The notes below the pieces were generated by a model, which was given only the letters and a program-made list of their open reading frames with translations, was not told the origin of the DNA and made no database searches. A program made the position numbers and the translations under genes. Source: an uncultured Bacilli bacterium (lineage in GTDB: Bacteria > Bacillota_I > Bacilli_A > RF39 > UBA660). Taken from it: a stretch of DNA of 42,822 nucleotides. The DNA lies in contig CANRCN010000003.1 in assembly GCA_947629135.1 (NCBI GenBank), positions 1-42,822 on the forward strand, given 5' to 3'. Below, piece after piece: positions 7,144 through 15,131 of this stretch (within the stretch, counting starts at the first letter, position 1; each line of letters opens with the position of its first letter).

Positions 7144-9954
7144 ATGGATAAGATTGTAATAAAGGGTGCTAGAGAAAATAATTTAAAAAATATTAATTTA
7201 GAGTTACCTAAAAATAAATTAATTGTTATGACTGGATTATCTGGAAGTGGAAAAAGTAGTTTAGCATTTGATACTATCTATGCTGAAGGTGAAAGAAGAT
7301 ATGTTGAAAGTTTATCAGCTTATGCTAGACAGTTTTTAGGCGGTTCTGAGAAGCCTGATGTTGATAGTATTGAAGGTTTATCTCCAAGTATTTCAATTGA
7401 TCAAAAAACAACAAGTAAGAATCCTCGTTCTACAGTTGGAACAGTTACAGAAATTTATGATTATTTAAGACTTTTATTTTCAAGAATTGGAGTTCCATAT
7501 TGTCCTAATCACCACATTCCAATTAAGAGTCAATCAGTTGAAGAAATAGTTAATAAAGTTTTAGAATTTCCTGAGGGTACTAAGTTAATTATTTTATCAC
7601 CTGTTGTTGAAAGTGAAAAAGGAACACATAAAGATATACTTGATAATTTGAGAAAAGAAGGATACATCAGAGTTCGGATAAATGGAGAGATGGTTGATAA
7701 TACAGAAGAAATTACTTTAGAAAAAAATAAAAAAGATAAGATTGATGTTGTAATTGATAGAATTATTATTAAAGCTGGAATTAGAAGTAGATTGTATGAA
7801 TCAATTGAGGCTGCAACAAATCTTTCTAAGGGTAAGGTTTTAGTAAATATTCTTGGTGGTGAAGAAATTTTATTTTCAACTACTTATGCTTGTCCTTATT
7901 GTAATTATTCCATTAGTGAAGTTGAACCTCGAATCTTTAGTTTTAATGCTCCTTATGGCGCTTGTCCTGAATGTAAAGGACTTGGAGTCAAGTTAAAAAT
8001 AGATGTTGATTTAGTAATTCCTGATGATAGTTTAAGTTTGAATAATAAATGTATTAAAACTTTAAATGATGATCAAGATTCAATTGAATATAAAAGACTT
8101 AAAGCTGTATGTGATTATTATAAAATAGATATGGATAAACCTTTTCGGAAATTAAGTAAGAAAGAACAAGATATTATTCTTTATGGTTCTCCAGATATTC
8201 TAACTTTTAATATTACAAGTAGAAGTGGAAATGTTACTAAGAATAAAGATTATTTTGAAGGAGTAATTAATAATCTTGAAAGAAGATATATGGATACATC
8301 AAGTGAATGGATTAGAGATTGGCTTGAGCAATATATGATTGAACTTCCATGTGAAGTATGTCATGGAGCTAGATTAAATGATAGTGTTTTGAATATATTA
8401 ATTCATGATAAAAATATTTATGATGTTACTTGTATGTCAATTAAGGAAGCAATTACTTGGTTTGATAATTTAAAGTTAAGTAATGAAGAAATGAAAATTT
8501 CAGAATTGGTTATAAAAGAGATAAAAAATAGATTAAATTTCTTAAAGAATGTTGGACTTGAATATTTGACAATGTCTAGAATGAGTGGAACTTTATCTGG
8601 AGGAGAGGCTCAAAGAATTAGATTAGCAACTCAAATTGGTTCTAGATTAACAGGTGTTTTATATGTTTTAGATGAACCTAGTATTGGACTTCATCAGAAG
8701 GATAATGAAAAGTTAATTAATTCTCTCCTTGAAATGCGAGATTTGGGAAATACTTTAATTGTTGTTGAACATGATACAGATACGATGCTTGCAAGTGACT
8801 ATCTAGTTGATATAGGACCTGGAGCAGGAGATGCAGGTGGATATGTAGTTGCAGCAGGAACACCTGATGAGGTAATGAAAAATGATAATAGTATAACTGG
8901 TCGTTATTTAAGTGGAAAAGAATGTATTATGGTTCCAGAAAAAAGAAGAAAAGGTAATGGTAAACATATTGAAATTAAAGGAGCTAGTGAAAATAATTTA
9001 AAAGATATTGATGTTAAGTTTCCACTTGGAACATTCACTTGTGTTACAGGAGTATCTGGAAGTGGAAAAAGTAGTTTAGTTATGCAAATTCTTGCCAATG
9101 CTTGTATGAATCATATTTATAAATCAAAAGTTAAACCAGGTTCTCATAAAAAAATACTAGGTCTTAATAATTTAGATAAAGTAGTTATAATCACTCAAAA
9201 TCCAATTGGTAGAACCCCAAGAAGTAATCCAGCAACTTATACTGGAGTATTTGATGATATTAGAGATTTATTCACGAATACTAAGGAAGCAAAAATGCTT
9301 GGATATGGCAAGAATAGATTTTCATTTAATGTTAAAGGTGGAAGATGTGAAGCTTGTAGAGGCGATGGGGTAAAGAAGATTGAAATGCACTTTTTACCTG
9401 ATGTATATATACCTTGTGAAGTATGTCATGGTAGTCGTTACAATAGTGAAACTTTATCAATTAAGTATAAAGATAAGAATATTGCTGAAGTTTTAGATAT
9501 GCGAGTAACAGAAGCTTTAAAGTTTTTTGAGAATTTTCCAAAGATTAAAAACAAACTTCAAGTTATGGAAGATGTTGGACTTGGTTATGTTAAATTAGGT
9601 CAAAGTGCAACAACCTTATCTGGAGGGGAAGCAGGAAGAGTTAAGCTTTCTAAAGAACTTCAAAAGAAAGCTACAGGAAAGACCTTATTCATTTTAGATG
9701 AACCAACCACTGGTCTTCATAGTGCTGATATTAAAAGACTTTTAGCAATTCTTAATAGGATTGTTGATAATGGAGATACGGTTTTAGTTATTGAACATAA
9801 TCTTGACGTTATTAAATCAGCTGACTATATAATTGATTTAGGACCTGATGGAGGAGATGGTGGTGGAATGATAGTTGCCAAAGGTACTCCAGAAGAGGTT
9901 TCTAAAGTTAAAGAAAGTTATACTGGTGAATTTTTAAAAAAGATTTTAAATTAG
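7144..9954 (+). CDS. uvrA: UvrABC excision repair ATPase subunit A
   Basis: Damage-recognition subunit of nucleotide excision repair, 936 residues from ATG 7144 (SD AGAGGTGAAT; the track start at GTG 7135 is inside the SD). It has two ABC modules: Walker A GLSGSGKSS at about 31-39 and GVSGSGKSS in the second half. The first signature is LSGGEAQRIRLA; the second is LSGGEAGRVKLSKEL, with Gly where Gln is usual. Zinc ligands are complete: CPYC...CPEC in the first half and CEAC...CEVC in the second. No uvrB, its common neighbour, lies in this window. It stands alone between two terminators with its own promoter. The short minus-strand ORF at 8904-9098 is a shadow. Confidence 0.97.
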   Translation: MDKIVIKGARENNLKNINLELPKNKLIVMTGLSGSGKSSLAFDTIYAEGERRYVESLSAYARQFLGGSEKPDVDSIEGLSPSISIDQKTTSKNPRSTVGTVTEIYDYLRLLFSRIGVPYCPNHHIPIKSQSVEEIVNKVLEFPEGTKLIILSPVVESEKGTHKDILDNLRKEGYIRVRINGEMVDNTEEITLEKNKKDKIDVVIDRIIIKAGIRSRLYESIEAATNLSKGKVLVNILGGEEILFSTTYACPYCNYSISEVEPRIFSFNAPYGACPECKGLGVKLKIDVDLVIPDDSLSLNNKCIKTLNDDQDSIEYKRLKAVCDYYKIDMDKPFRKLSKKEQDIILYGSPDILTFNITSRSGNVTKNKDYFEGVINNLERRYMDTSSEWIRDWLEQYMIELPCEVCHGARLNDSVLNILIHDKNIYDVTCMSIKEAITWFDNLKLSNEEMKISELVIKEIKNRLNFLKNVGLEYLTMSRMSGTLSGGEAQRIRLATQIGSRLTGVLYVLDEPSIGLHQKDNEKLINSLLEMRDLGNTLIVVEHDTDTMLASDYLVDIGPGAGDAGGYVVAAGTPDEVMKNDNSITGRYLSGKECIMVPEKRRKGNGKHIEIKGASENNLKDIDVKFPLGTFTCVTGVSGSGKSSLVMQILANACMNHIYKSKVKPGSHKKILGLNNLDKVVIITQNPIGRTPRSNPATYTGVFDDIRDLFTNTKEAKMLGYGKNRFSFNVKGGRCEACRGDGVKKIEMHFLPDVYIPCEVCHGSRYNSETLSIKYKDKNIAEVLDMRVTEALKFFENFPKIKNKLQVMEDVGLGYVKLGQSATTLSGGEAGRVKLSKELQKKATGKTLFILDEPTTGLHSADIKRLLAILNRIVDNGDTVLVIEHNLDVIKSADYIIDLGPDGGDGGGMIVAKGTPEEVSKVKESYTGEFLKKILN

Positions 9955-9977
9955 TAACACAGGTTGCTAATTTTTTT
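9951..9977 (+). terminator. Terminator of uvrA
   Basis: TTAGTAAC / GTTGCTAA (one G-T pair), then seven T. The stem begins on the uvrA stop codon. Confidence 0.85.
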
Positions 9978-9997
9978 ATCCACATTTTTGTGGATAA
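9976..9997. promoter_or_regulatory. Inverted pair of perfect DnaA boxes
   Basis: TTATCCACA (9976-9984), TTTT, TGTGGATAA (9989-9997). Both 9-mers match the consensus DnaA box exactly and face each other 4 bp apart. They sit just downstream of the uvrA terminator and about 10 bp upstream of the lgt -35. They can also fold as a hairpin of 11 or so bp (TTTTTATCCAC...GTGGATAAAAA), so a back-up terminator is the competing reading. Confidence 0.5.
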
Positions 9998-10007
9998 AAA
10001 TTAATGT

Positions 10008-10036
10008 TTGTAAAATCCTAATAATTGTTATATACT
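10008..10036 (+). promoter_or_regulatory. Promoter of lgt-trxB-whiA
   Basis: TTGTAA (10008-10013), 17-bp spacer, TATACT (10031-10036). The start near 10043 leaves about 10 nt before ATG 10053. Confidence 0.65.
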
Positions 10037-10052
10037 ATTGGTAGGTGAGATT

Positions 10053-10859
10053 ATGAATAGAGTGGCCATTGACTTGGGGTTTGTTCAAATATATTGGTAT
10101 TCAATCACCATATTATGTGGGGTTATTTTAGGCGGAACTATTTCCTATTTAGAATTAAAACGTTTAAAAAAAGATACCAAATTTTTTCTTGATATGCTTT
10201 TTTATGTTATTCTGTTTGGATTTATAGGAGCAAGACTTTATTATGTTCTTTTTAATCTGGATTATTATTTAGCAAATCCAAGTGAGATAATTGCTGTTTG
10301 GAATGGAGGACTTGCAATACATGGTGGAATAATAGGAGGAGTTTTAACTATTATTGTTTATAGCCGTATTCATAAGAAAAAGATATTGGATGTTGTTAGT
10401 TATATAGATGCATCAACCTTAGGCCTTATTTTGGGTCAAATAATTGGTAGATGGGGGAATTTCTTTAATGGAGAAGCTCATGGAGGGGCTACAACTAAAG
10501 CTTTTTTAGAAAGTATTCATATACCAGATTTTATAATTCAGGGAATGACAATTGAAGGAATTGTATATCATCCAACTTTTCTTTATGAATCCTTATTAAA
10601 TTTAATAGGTTTAATTATTTTATTAATTGTTAGAAAATTTAAAAAACTTAAAGTTGGTATGTTACTTTCTATTTATTTAATGTGGTATGCTGTTGTTAGA
10701 TTCTTTATTGAAAGTATGAGAACAGATAGTTTAATGTTTGGAAATCTAAAGATGGCTCAGATAATCTCTATTGTTTTCTTTATAGTAGGATTAATTGGTT
10801 TTATTATAAGTTTAGTTAAAAGTGTTAATTACAATAAGGAGAGTGATAAAAATGTATGA
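10053..10859 (+). CDS. lgt: Prolipoprotein diacylglyceryl transferase
   Basis: Transfers diacylglycerol from phosphatidylglycerol to the lipobox Cys of prelipoproteins at the membrane. 268 residues with about seven TM segments. The Lgt signature is seen as GQIIGRWGNFFNGEAHGG, along with WNGGLAIHGGIIGG, the conserved ARLYYVLFN region and HPTFLYES. ATG 10053 follows GTAGGTGAGATT; the track start at TTG 10038 would place the start codon before the predicted mRNA start. It is the first gene of a three-gene operon and overlaps trxB by 8 nt. In Bacilli lgt commonly sits in a cluster with hprK, trxB and whiA. Confidence 0.96.
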   Translation: MNRVAIDLGFVQIYWYSITILCGVILGGTISYLELKRLKKDTKFFLDMLFYVILFGFIGARLYYVLFNLDYYLANPSEIIAVWNGGLAIHGGIIGGVLTIIVYSRIHKKKILDVVSYIDASTLGLILGQIIGRWGNFFNGEAHGGATTKAFLESIHIPDFIIQGMTIEGIVYHPTFLYESLLNLIGLIILLIVRKFKKLKVGMLLSIYLMWYAVVRFFIESMRTDSLMFGNLKMAQIISIVFFIVGLIGFIISLVKSVNYNKESDKNV

Positions 10860-11748
10860 TTGTATAATTGTTGGAGGAGGTATAGCTGGTATAACAGCAG
10901 CTATTTATTTAAAAAATGCTAATAAGAAAGTTTTGTTAATTGAAAAAGGAACAATGGGTGGAATTTTAAATAATATTAGTAAGATTAAAAACTATCCAGG
11001 TTTTACTGAAATAACAGGACCAGATTTAGCCTTAAATTTATATGATCAAGTTAAAAATAATAGTATTGAATATATATTAGATACTGTAATTGGTATAGAA
11101 TCTGGAACTTCAAATAAAGTTAAATTAAAAAATAAAGAATTAGAATGTAAATATTTAATTTTAGCAACAGGAAAAGAGGCTAGAAAATTAGGTCTTCCTA
11201 ATGAAGATAAATTATTAGGTAAGGGAGTTAGTTATTGTGCTCTTTGCGATGGGCATTTCTTTAAAGATAAAGATGTATGTGTTCTTGGAGCTGGAGATTC
11301 AGCAGTAGTTGAAGCTTTATATTTATCTAATATTTGTCATCATGTTACGGTTTTAAGCAAATATCCAAAATTTAAATGTCAAGAAGGAGTATTAAATGAA
11401 TTATTAAAGAAAGATAATGTTACAATTCTTTATAATAGTTTAACTTCTAGTTTAAATGAAGAAAACGGAAAATTAGTATCAATTAATTATAATCAAAATG
11501 GAGAAGAAAAAAATATTAAAACTAGTGCTGTATTTGTTTATATAGGTAGTACTCCTAATATTTTAAGTGGAATAGATTTAGAATTAGATGGTAAGTATTT
11601 AAAAGTTGATAATCAAATGCAAACAAGTCTTGATAGTATTTATGCTGTTGGAGATATTATAAGTAAAGATTTATATCAATTAGTAGGAGCAGCTAATGAT
11701 GGAATGATAGCAGCAACTTCAATTATAAAAAGATTAAATAAGGAGTAA
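10852..11748 (+). CDS. trxB: Thioredoxin-disulfide reductase
   Basis: FAD/NADPH enzyme that reduces thioredoxin. 298 residues from ATG 10852 (SD AAGGAGA); the track start at 10822 lies inside lgt without an SD. The FAD site is CIIVGGGIAGITAAIYL and the redox pair is in YCALCDGHFF (Cys-Ala-Leu-Cys where Cys-Ala-Thr-Cys is common). The NADPH-binding motif is VLGAGDSAVVEA and the second FAD motif YAVGDI near the C-terminus. It overlaps lgt by 8 nt and is 3 nt from whiA, so it is firmly in the operon. A flavodoxin/ferredoxin-dependent variant is less likely because both nucleotide motifs look ordinary. Confidence 0.92.
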   Translation: MYDCIIVGGGIAGITAAIYLKNANKKVLLIEKGTMGGILNNISKIKNYPGFTEITGPDLALNLYDQVKNNSIEYILDTVIGIESGTSNKVKLKNKELECKYLILATGKEARKLGLPNEDKLLGKGVSYCALCDGHFFKDKDVCVLGAGDSAVVEALYLSNICHHVTVLSKYPKFKCQEGVLNELLKKDNVTILYNSLTSSLNEENGKLVSINYNQNGEEKNIKTSAVFVYIGSTPNILSGIDLELDGKYLKVDNQMQTSLDSIYAVGDIISKDLYQLVGAANDGMIAATSIIKRLNKE

Positions 11749-11751
11749 GCT

Positions 11752-12687
11752 ATGTCTTTCACTACAAGAGTTAAAAATGAAATAAGTAATGATTATAGTA
11801 ATAAAAATGCTAATCTAGCTGAATTATCAGCAATTATTAGAAATTCTTATCATAAAGAAGAAGGTTTAGATTTAGTAACTGAAAATTCAACAGTTTGTAA
11901 GCATTTGTATAATTTATTTAAAGAAATGTACAATATAAATATAAAAATGGAAATAAAAAAAAGTAAGACCAATAAAAATCGAATTTATAATATACTAATT
12001 AAAGATAAATTAGAAATTATATTAAAAGATTTAGGGGTTTTAGATGAAGAGAATAAATATAAAGATATACCAAGTGCTTATCTAATATCATCTGAAGATG
12101 AAAAAAGGGCTTATTTGAAAGGATGTTTTTTAGTAAGTGGAAGTGTAAATGATCCTAAAACTTCAATGTATCATTTAGAATTTACAGTAGATTATTTAAA
12201 AGAAGCTAAATTTTTATCTAATTTATTAAATGAATTTTATTTAAATAGTAAAGTAATAGCTAGAGATAAAGGTTATATGGTTTATATTAAAGAAGCCGAA
12301 AAGATTGGAGATTTTCTAAGAATTATTGGAGCAAGTGCGGCTGTTATGTATTATGAGGATATTAGAATATATCGTGATCATAAAAATATGACAAATCGTC
12401 TTAATAACTGTGAGCAAGCTAATATTGAAAAAAGTATTTTAACATCAAATAGACAAATTGAAGATATTAATTTGATAAAAGAAAAGTTGGGACTTGAAGC
12501 TTTAGACGAAAAATTATCAGAAGCTTCTGATTATCGTGTTAAGTATCCTGAATCATCTTTAGAAGAATTAAGTGAAATAATGTCTCTTGAAACTGGTAAA
12601 AGTATTACAAAATCAGGTCTTAATCATAGATTTAGAAAAATAAGAGAAATAGCAAATAGAATAAGAGAAAATGAAAATAATTCTTGA
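11752..12687 (+). CDS. whiA: DNA-binding protein WhiA
   Basis: 311 residues. The N-terminal part (SFTTRVKNEISND) and the middle domain carry the degenerate LAGLIDADG homing-endonuclease fold (AYLKGCFLVSGSVNDP). The C-terminal helix-turn-helix ends with SLEELSEIMSLETGKSITKSGLNHRFRKI. In Bacillus it affects cell division and chromosome segregation and is nucleoid-associated; in Streptomyces it drives sporulation. Its common partners rapZ and yvcK (gvcL), which usually precede it in Bacilli, are missing here. lgt and trxB, normally a few genes further upstream, are joined to it directly. SD AAGGAGTAAGCT lies at the trxB end. Confidence 0.95.
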   Translation: MSFTTRVKNEISNDYSNKNANLAELSAIIRNSYHKEEGLDLVTENSTVCKHLYNLFKEMYNINIKMEIKKSKTNKNRIYNILIKDKLEIILKDLGVLDEENKYKDIPSAYLISSEDEKRAYLKGCFLVSGSVNDPKTSMYHLEFTVDYLKEAKFLSNLLNEFYLNSKVIARDKGYMVYIKEAEKIGDFLRIIGASAAVMYYEDIRIYRDHKNMTNRLNNCEQANIEKSILTSNRQIEDINLIKEKLGLEALDEKLSEASDYRVKYPESSLEELSEIMSLETGKSITKSGLNHRFRKIREIANRIRENENNS

Positions 12688-12712
12688 ATAATAATTTTAA
12701 CTAGAGTATAAT
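12684..12712 (+). promoter_or_regulatory. Promoter of the lemA operon
   Basis: TTGAAT (12684-12689, over the whiA stop codon), 17-bp spacer, TATAAT (12707-12712). The predicted start is near 12719, giving a leader of about 65 nt that contains a micro-ORF. Confidence 0.7.
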
Positions 12713-12730
12713 AATATTATATTAATAAGG

Positions 12731-12764
12731 AGGTTAATATGTGGGGATAAAATTAGATAAGTAA
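12731..12764 (+). other. Micro-ORF(s) behind a perfect SD in the lemA leader
   Basis: AAGGAGGTTAAT precedes ATG TGG GGA TAA (12739-12750), a three-codon ORF. One base on, a seven-codon GTG frame (GTG GGG ATA AAA TTA GAT AAG TAA, 12741-12764) is an alternative. The lemA gene has its own SD (GGAAGGAG) further down. It could be a leader uORF or a relic of a lost start. Confidence 0.35.
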
Positions 12765-12784
12765 AAAATAGGAAGGAGAAAAAT

Positions 12785-13336
12785 ATGAATTGGGTATATA
12801 TTATTTTAGGAATAGTTGTATTATTATTAATTTATGTATTTGTAACTTATAATAGTTTAATTAAAGTAAGAAACAAAGTGGAAGAAGCTTTTTCAACAAT
12901 GGATGTTTATTTAAAGAAAAGATGGGATTTGATTCCAAATATAGTTGAAACTGTAAAAGGTTATGCTAAGCATGAAAAGGATACTTTAAATGAGATAGTA
13001 GAACTTCGAAATGGAGTTTATGAAAAGATGAATACAAGTGATAAAGTAGAAGTTAATAACAAATTATCTCAAAATATTACAAAGTTAATGGCTATAGCAG
13101 AAGCATATCCAGATTTAAAAGCTAGTGAAAACTTTAAAGATTTAAGTGGACAGCTTGCCAAAGTTGAAGAAGATATTGCAAATGCTAGAAAGTATTATAA
13201 TGGAGCAGTTAGAATTATGAATGATAAAGTACAAATGTTTCCTAGTAATTTAATAGCTTCAATGTTAGGATTTAAAAAACAACCAATGTTTGAAGTAACT
13301 GAAGCTGAAAGAGAAAATGTTAAAGTTGAATTTTAA
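12785..13336 (+). CDS. lemA: LemA family protein
   Basis: 183 residues. One N-terminal TM (about 3-21) is followed by the helical LemA domain. The family hallmark is complete: YNSLIKVRNKVEEAFSTMDVYLKKRWDLIPNIVETVKGYAKHE, then ARKYYNGAVRIMNDKVQMFPSNLIA. LemA proteins have an outside helical bundle, and their role is unsettled. They are very often next to DUF2207 or TPM-domain membrane proteins, and here two DUF2207 genes follow within 15 and 17 nt. That makes a three-gene envelope operon (lemA-DUF2207-DUF2207). Confidence 0.93.
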   Translation: MNWVYIILGIVVLLLIYVFVTYNSLIKVRNKVEEAFSTMDVYLKKRWDLIPNIVETVKGYAKHEKDTLNEIVELRNGVYEKMNTSDKVEVNNKLSQNITKLMAIAEAYPDLKASENFKDLSGQLAKVEEDIANARKYYNGAVRIMNDKVQMFPSNLIASMLGFKKQPMFEVTEAERENVKVEF

Positions 13337-13350
13337 GAAAAGGAGGGACT

Positions 13351-15114
13351 ATGATAAAAATATTTAAAAAGTCTCTTGTTTTCTTTTGTTTAGTATTTTT
13401 ATTATCTTGTTTAAATGTTAAGGCTTATGCTAATTATACAATTGATAAATTTGATATTGATATTAAAGTGAATGAAAATAATACTTATGAAATTAAAGAA
13501 ATAATTGATGTTAATTTTAAAGCTTCTGTTAAAGAATTTAATATAACAATACCTCGTAGTAATTATATAGATAATAAAATTAAAAGTAAAGTTAAAATAA
13601 CTAATTTAAAAGTAAATGATACATATGAATTGATAAATAATAAAGATAATTATCAAATAAAACTAGGTGAAGCTATAGAAGGAAAGAAACAATATATAAT
13701 TAGTTATACTTATGAGGTTTCTTATAATAATAGTATATATAATAAATTTGAAGGATTTTATTATAATTTAGTTGGGCAAGATTGGGATGCTTTAATATAT
13801 AACGTTGATTTTAAAGTTAGTTTACCAAATAATTATAGTGATTATAATGTTTCCTTTAAAAGTAAAGAAATAGTTCAATCGGATGAAGATAAATTTAAAT
13901 ATGAAATAAAAGATAATGTTATAACAGGTACTTCTACTAAGATATTTGCAGGAGATTTAATTTTAATAATTTCTTTACCAGTAAAACTTGCTTCTAATGA
14001 TTTAACTAAATTATGTATGTTAGTATTTTTTATTCCAATTATTTGTTTAGGAATTGCAATATTAATATGGTATAAAAAAGGAAAAGATGAAATAATAGAA
14101 ACAGTTGAATTTTATCCACCAAAAGAAATTAATAGTTTAGAAATGGGATTTTTAAATGATGGATTGGTTGATGAAAAAAATGTTTTATCACTTTTAATTT
14201 ATTTAGCAAATAAGGGTTATTTAAAGATAAAAGAAGAGAATGATGACTATAAATTTATAAAATTGAAGGAATATGATGGTAACAAAAAAGAAGAAAAAAT
14301 GTTTTTAGATGCTTTATTTGAAAAATCTCATAAGAATGAAGAAGAATTCGTTTATAAAAGTGAATTAGATACAGATTTTTCTTATAGAATAAAAGAGATA
14401 ATAAATAGTATGCATAGTAGAGCTAATTATAGAAAAATATATGAAAGAACAACATTTTGGCATTTCATAACAGTACTACTTTATATAATTTCGATTATAG
14501 CAACAGTTTTTCCTTTAATGAATATAATAGAATTTACTATTTTTGGATTTGATGAAATAAAATATATGGAAAATATTTTATTTATTATAATTGGTATTGC
14601 TATTGGTACTAGAATAATATGTATAGAAAATTTACTTCCTAAAGTAAGAAATATTTTTCTAATAATTGGGATAGGAATTTTTATGATTATATTTTTCAAT
14701 TTATATGAAATTTTGTTATATAATTCTTTTGTTATAATAGTATTTATAGTTGGTTTAATATCATCTATAGGAATAATCATTTGTTATTCATATCTTGATA
14801 AAAGAACAGAAGAGGCTTCTAAAATGGTAGGTAGAATCAGAGGATTCAAACGATTTTTAGAGACTGTAGAAAGAGATAGATTAGAAAGTTTATTAAACGA
14901 TGATCCTGATTATTTTTTTAAGATATTACCTTATGCTTATGTACTTGAATTATCTGATAAATGGATTAAAGACTTTGAAGACATTGTACTTCCTGAGTCT
15001 CCTCAATCTAAAGAGTTTGATATTTATGAAATTTTATTAGATGATTGTATGCCTAGTTTAATTTCACTTGTTGCAATTGCAGGAATATCACTTTTTAATA
15101 TAATTAAAAAGTGA
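13351..15114 (+). CDS. DUF2207 membrane protein, tail-less paralog
   Basis: 587 residues. Signal peptide (about 1-26, ending VKAYA), an extracellular DUF2207 beta domain from YTIDKFDIDIKVNENNTYEIKE to about residue 205, then a TM at about 220-240. A cytoplasmic region includes ETVEFYPPKEINSLEMGFLNDG and LSLLIYLANKGYLKI, the winged-helix-like core of the family. Four hydrophobic segments lie at about 370-475, and a conserved C-terminal part has RIRGFKRFLETVERDRLE. Unlike the next gene and most family members it has no Gly/Ser-rich tail. It is clearly a tandem duplicate of that gene. Family function is unknown. The minus ORF 14481-14780 is a shadow. Confidence 0.85.
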   Translation: MIKIFKKSLVFFCLVFLLSCLNVKAYANYTIDKFDIDIKVNENNTYEIKEIIDVNFKASVKEFNITIPRSNYIDNKIKSKVKITNLKVNDTYELINNKDNYQIKLGEAIEGKKQYIISYTYEVSYNNSIYNKFEGFYYNLVGQDWDALIYNVDFKVSLPNNYSDYNVSFKSKEIVQSDEDKFKYEIKDNVITGTSTKIFAGDLILIISLPVKLASNDLTKLCMLVFFIPIICLGIAILIWYKKGKDEIIETVEFYPPKEINSLEMGFLNDGLVDEKNVLSLLIYLANKGYLKIKEENDDYKFIKLKEYDGNKKEEKMFLDALFEKSHKNEEEFVYKSELDTDFSYRIKEIINSMHSRANYRKIYERTTFWHFITVLLYIISIIATVFPLMNIIEFTIFGFDEIKYMENILFIIIGIAIGTRIICIENLLPKVRNIFLIIGIGIFMIIFFNLYEILLYNSFVIIVFIVGLISSIGIIICYSYLDKRTEEASKMVGRIRGFKRFLETVERDRLESLLNDDPDYFFKILPYAYVLELSDKWIKDFEDIVLPESPQSKEFDIYEILLDDCMPSLISLVAIAGISLFNIIKK

Positions 15115-15131
15115 TTATAAAGGAGGGGTAA

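Noticed and set aside
8904-9098. 64-residue minus-strand ORF
   Set aside because: It lies wholly inside uvrA, has no SD, and is explained by the coding bias of the gene.
14481-14780. 99-residue minus-strand ORF rich in Ile
   Set aside because: Shadow of the TM-coding part of the DUF2207 gene.
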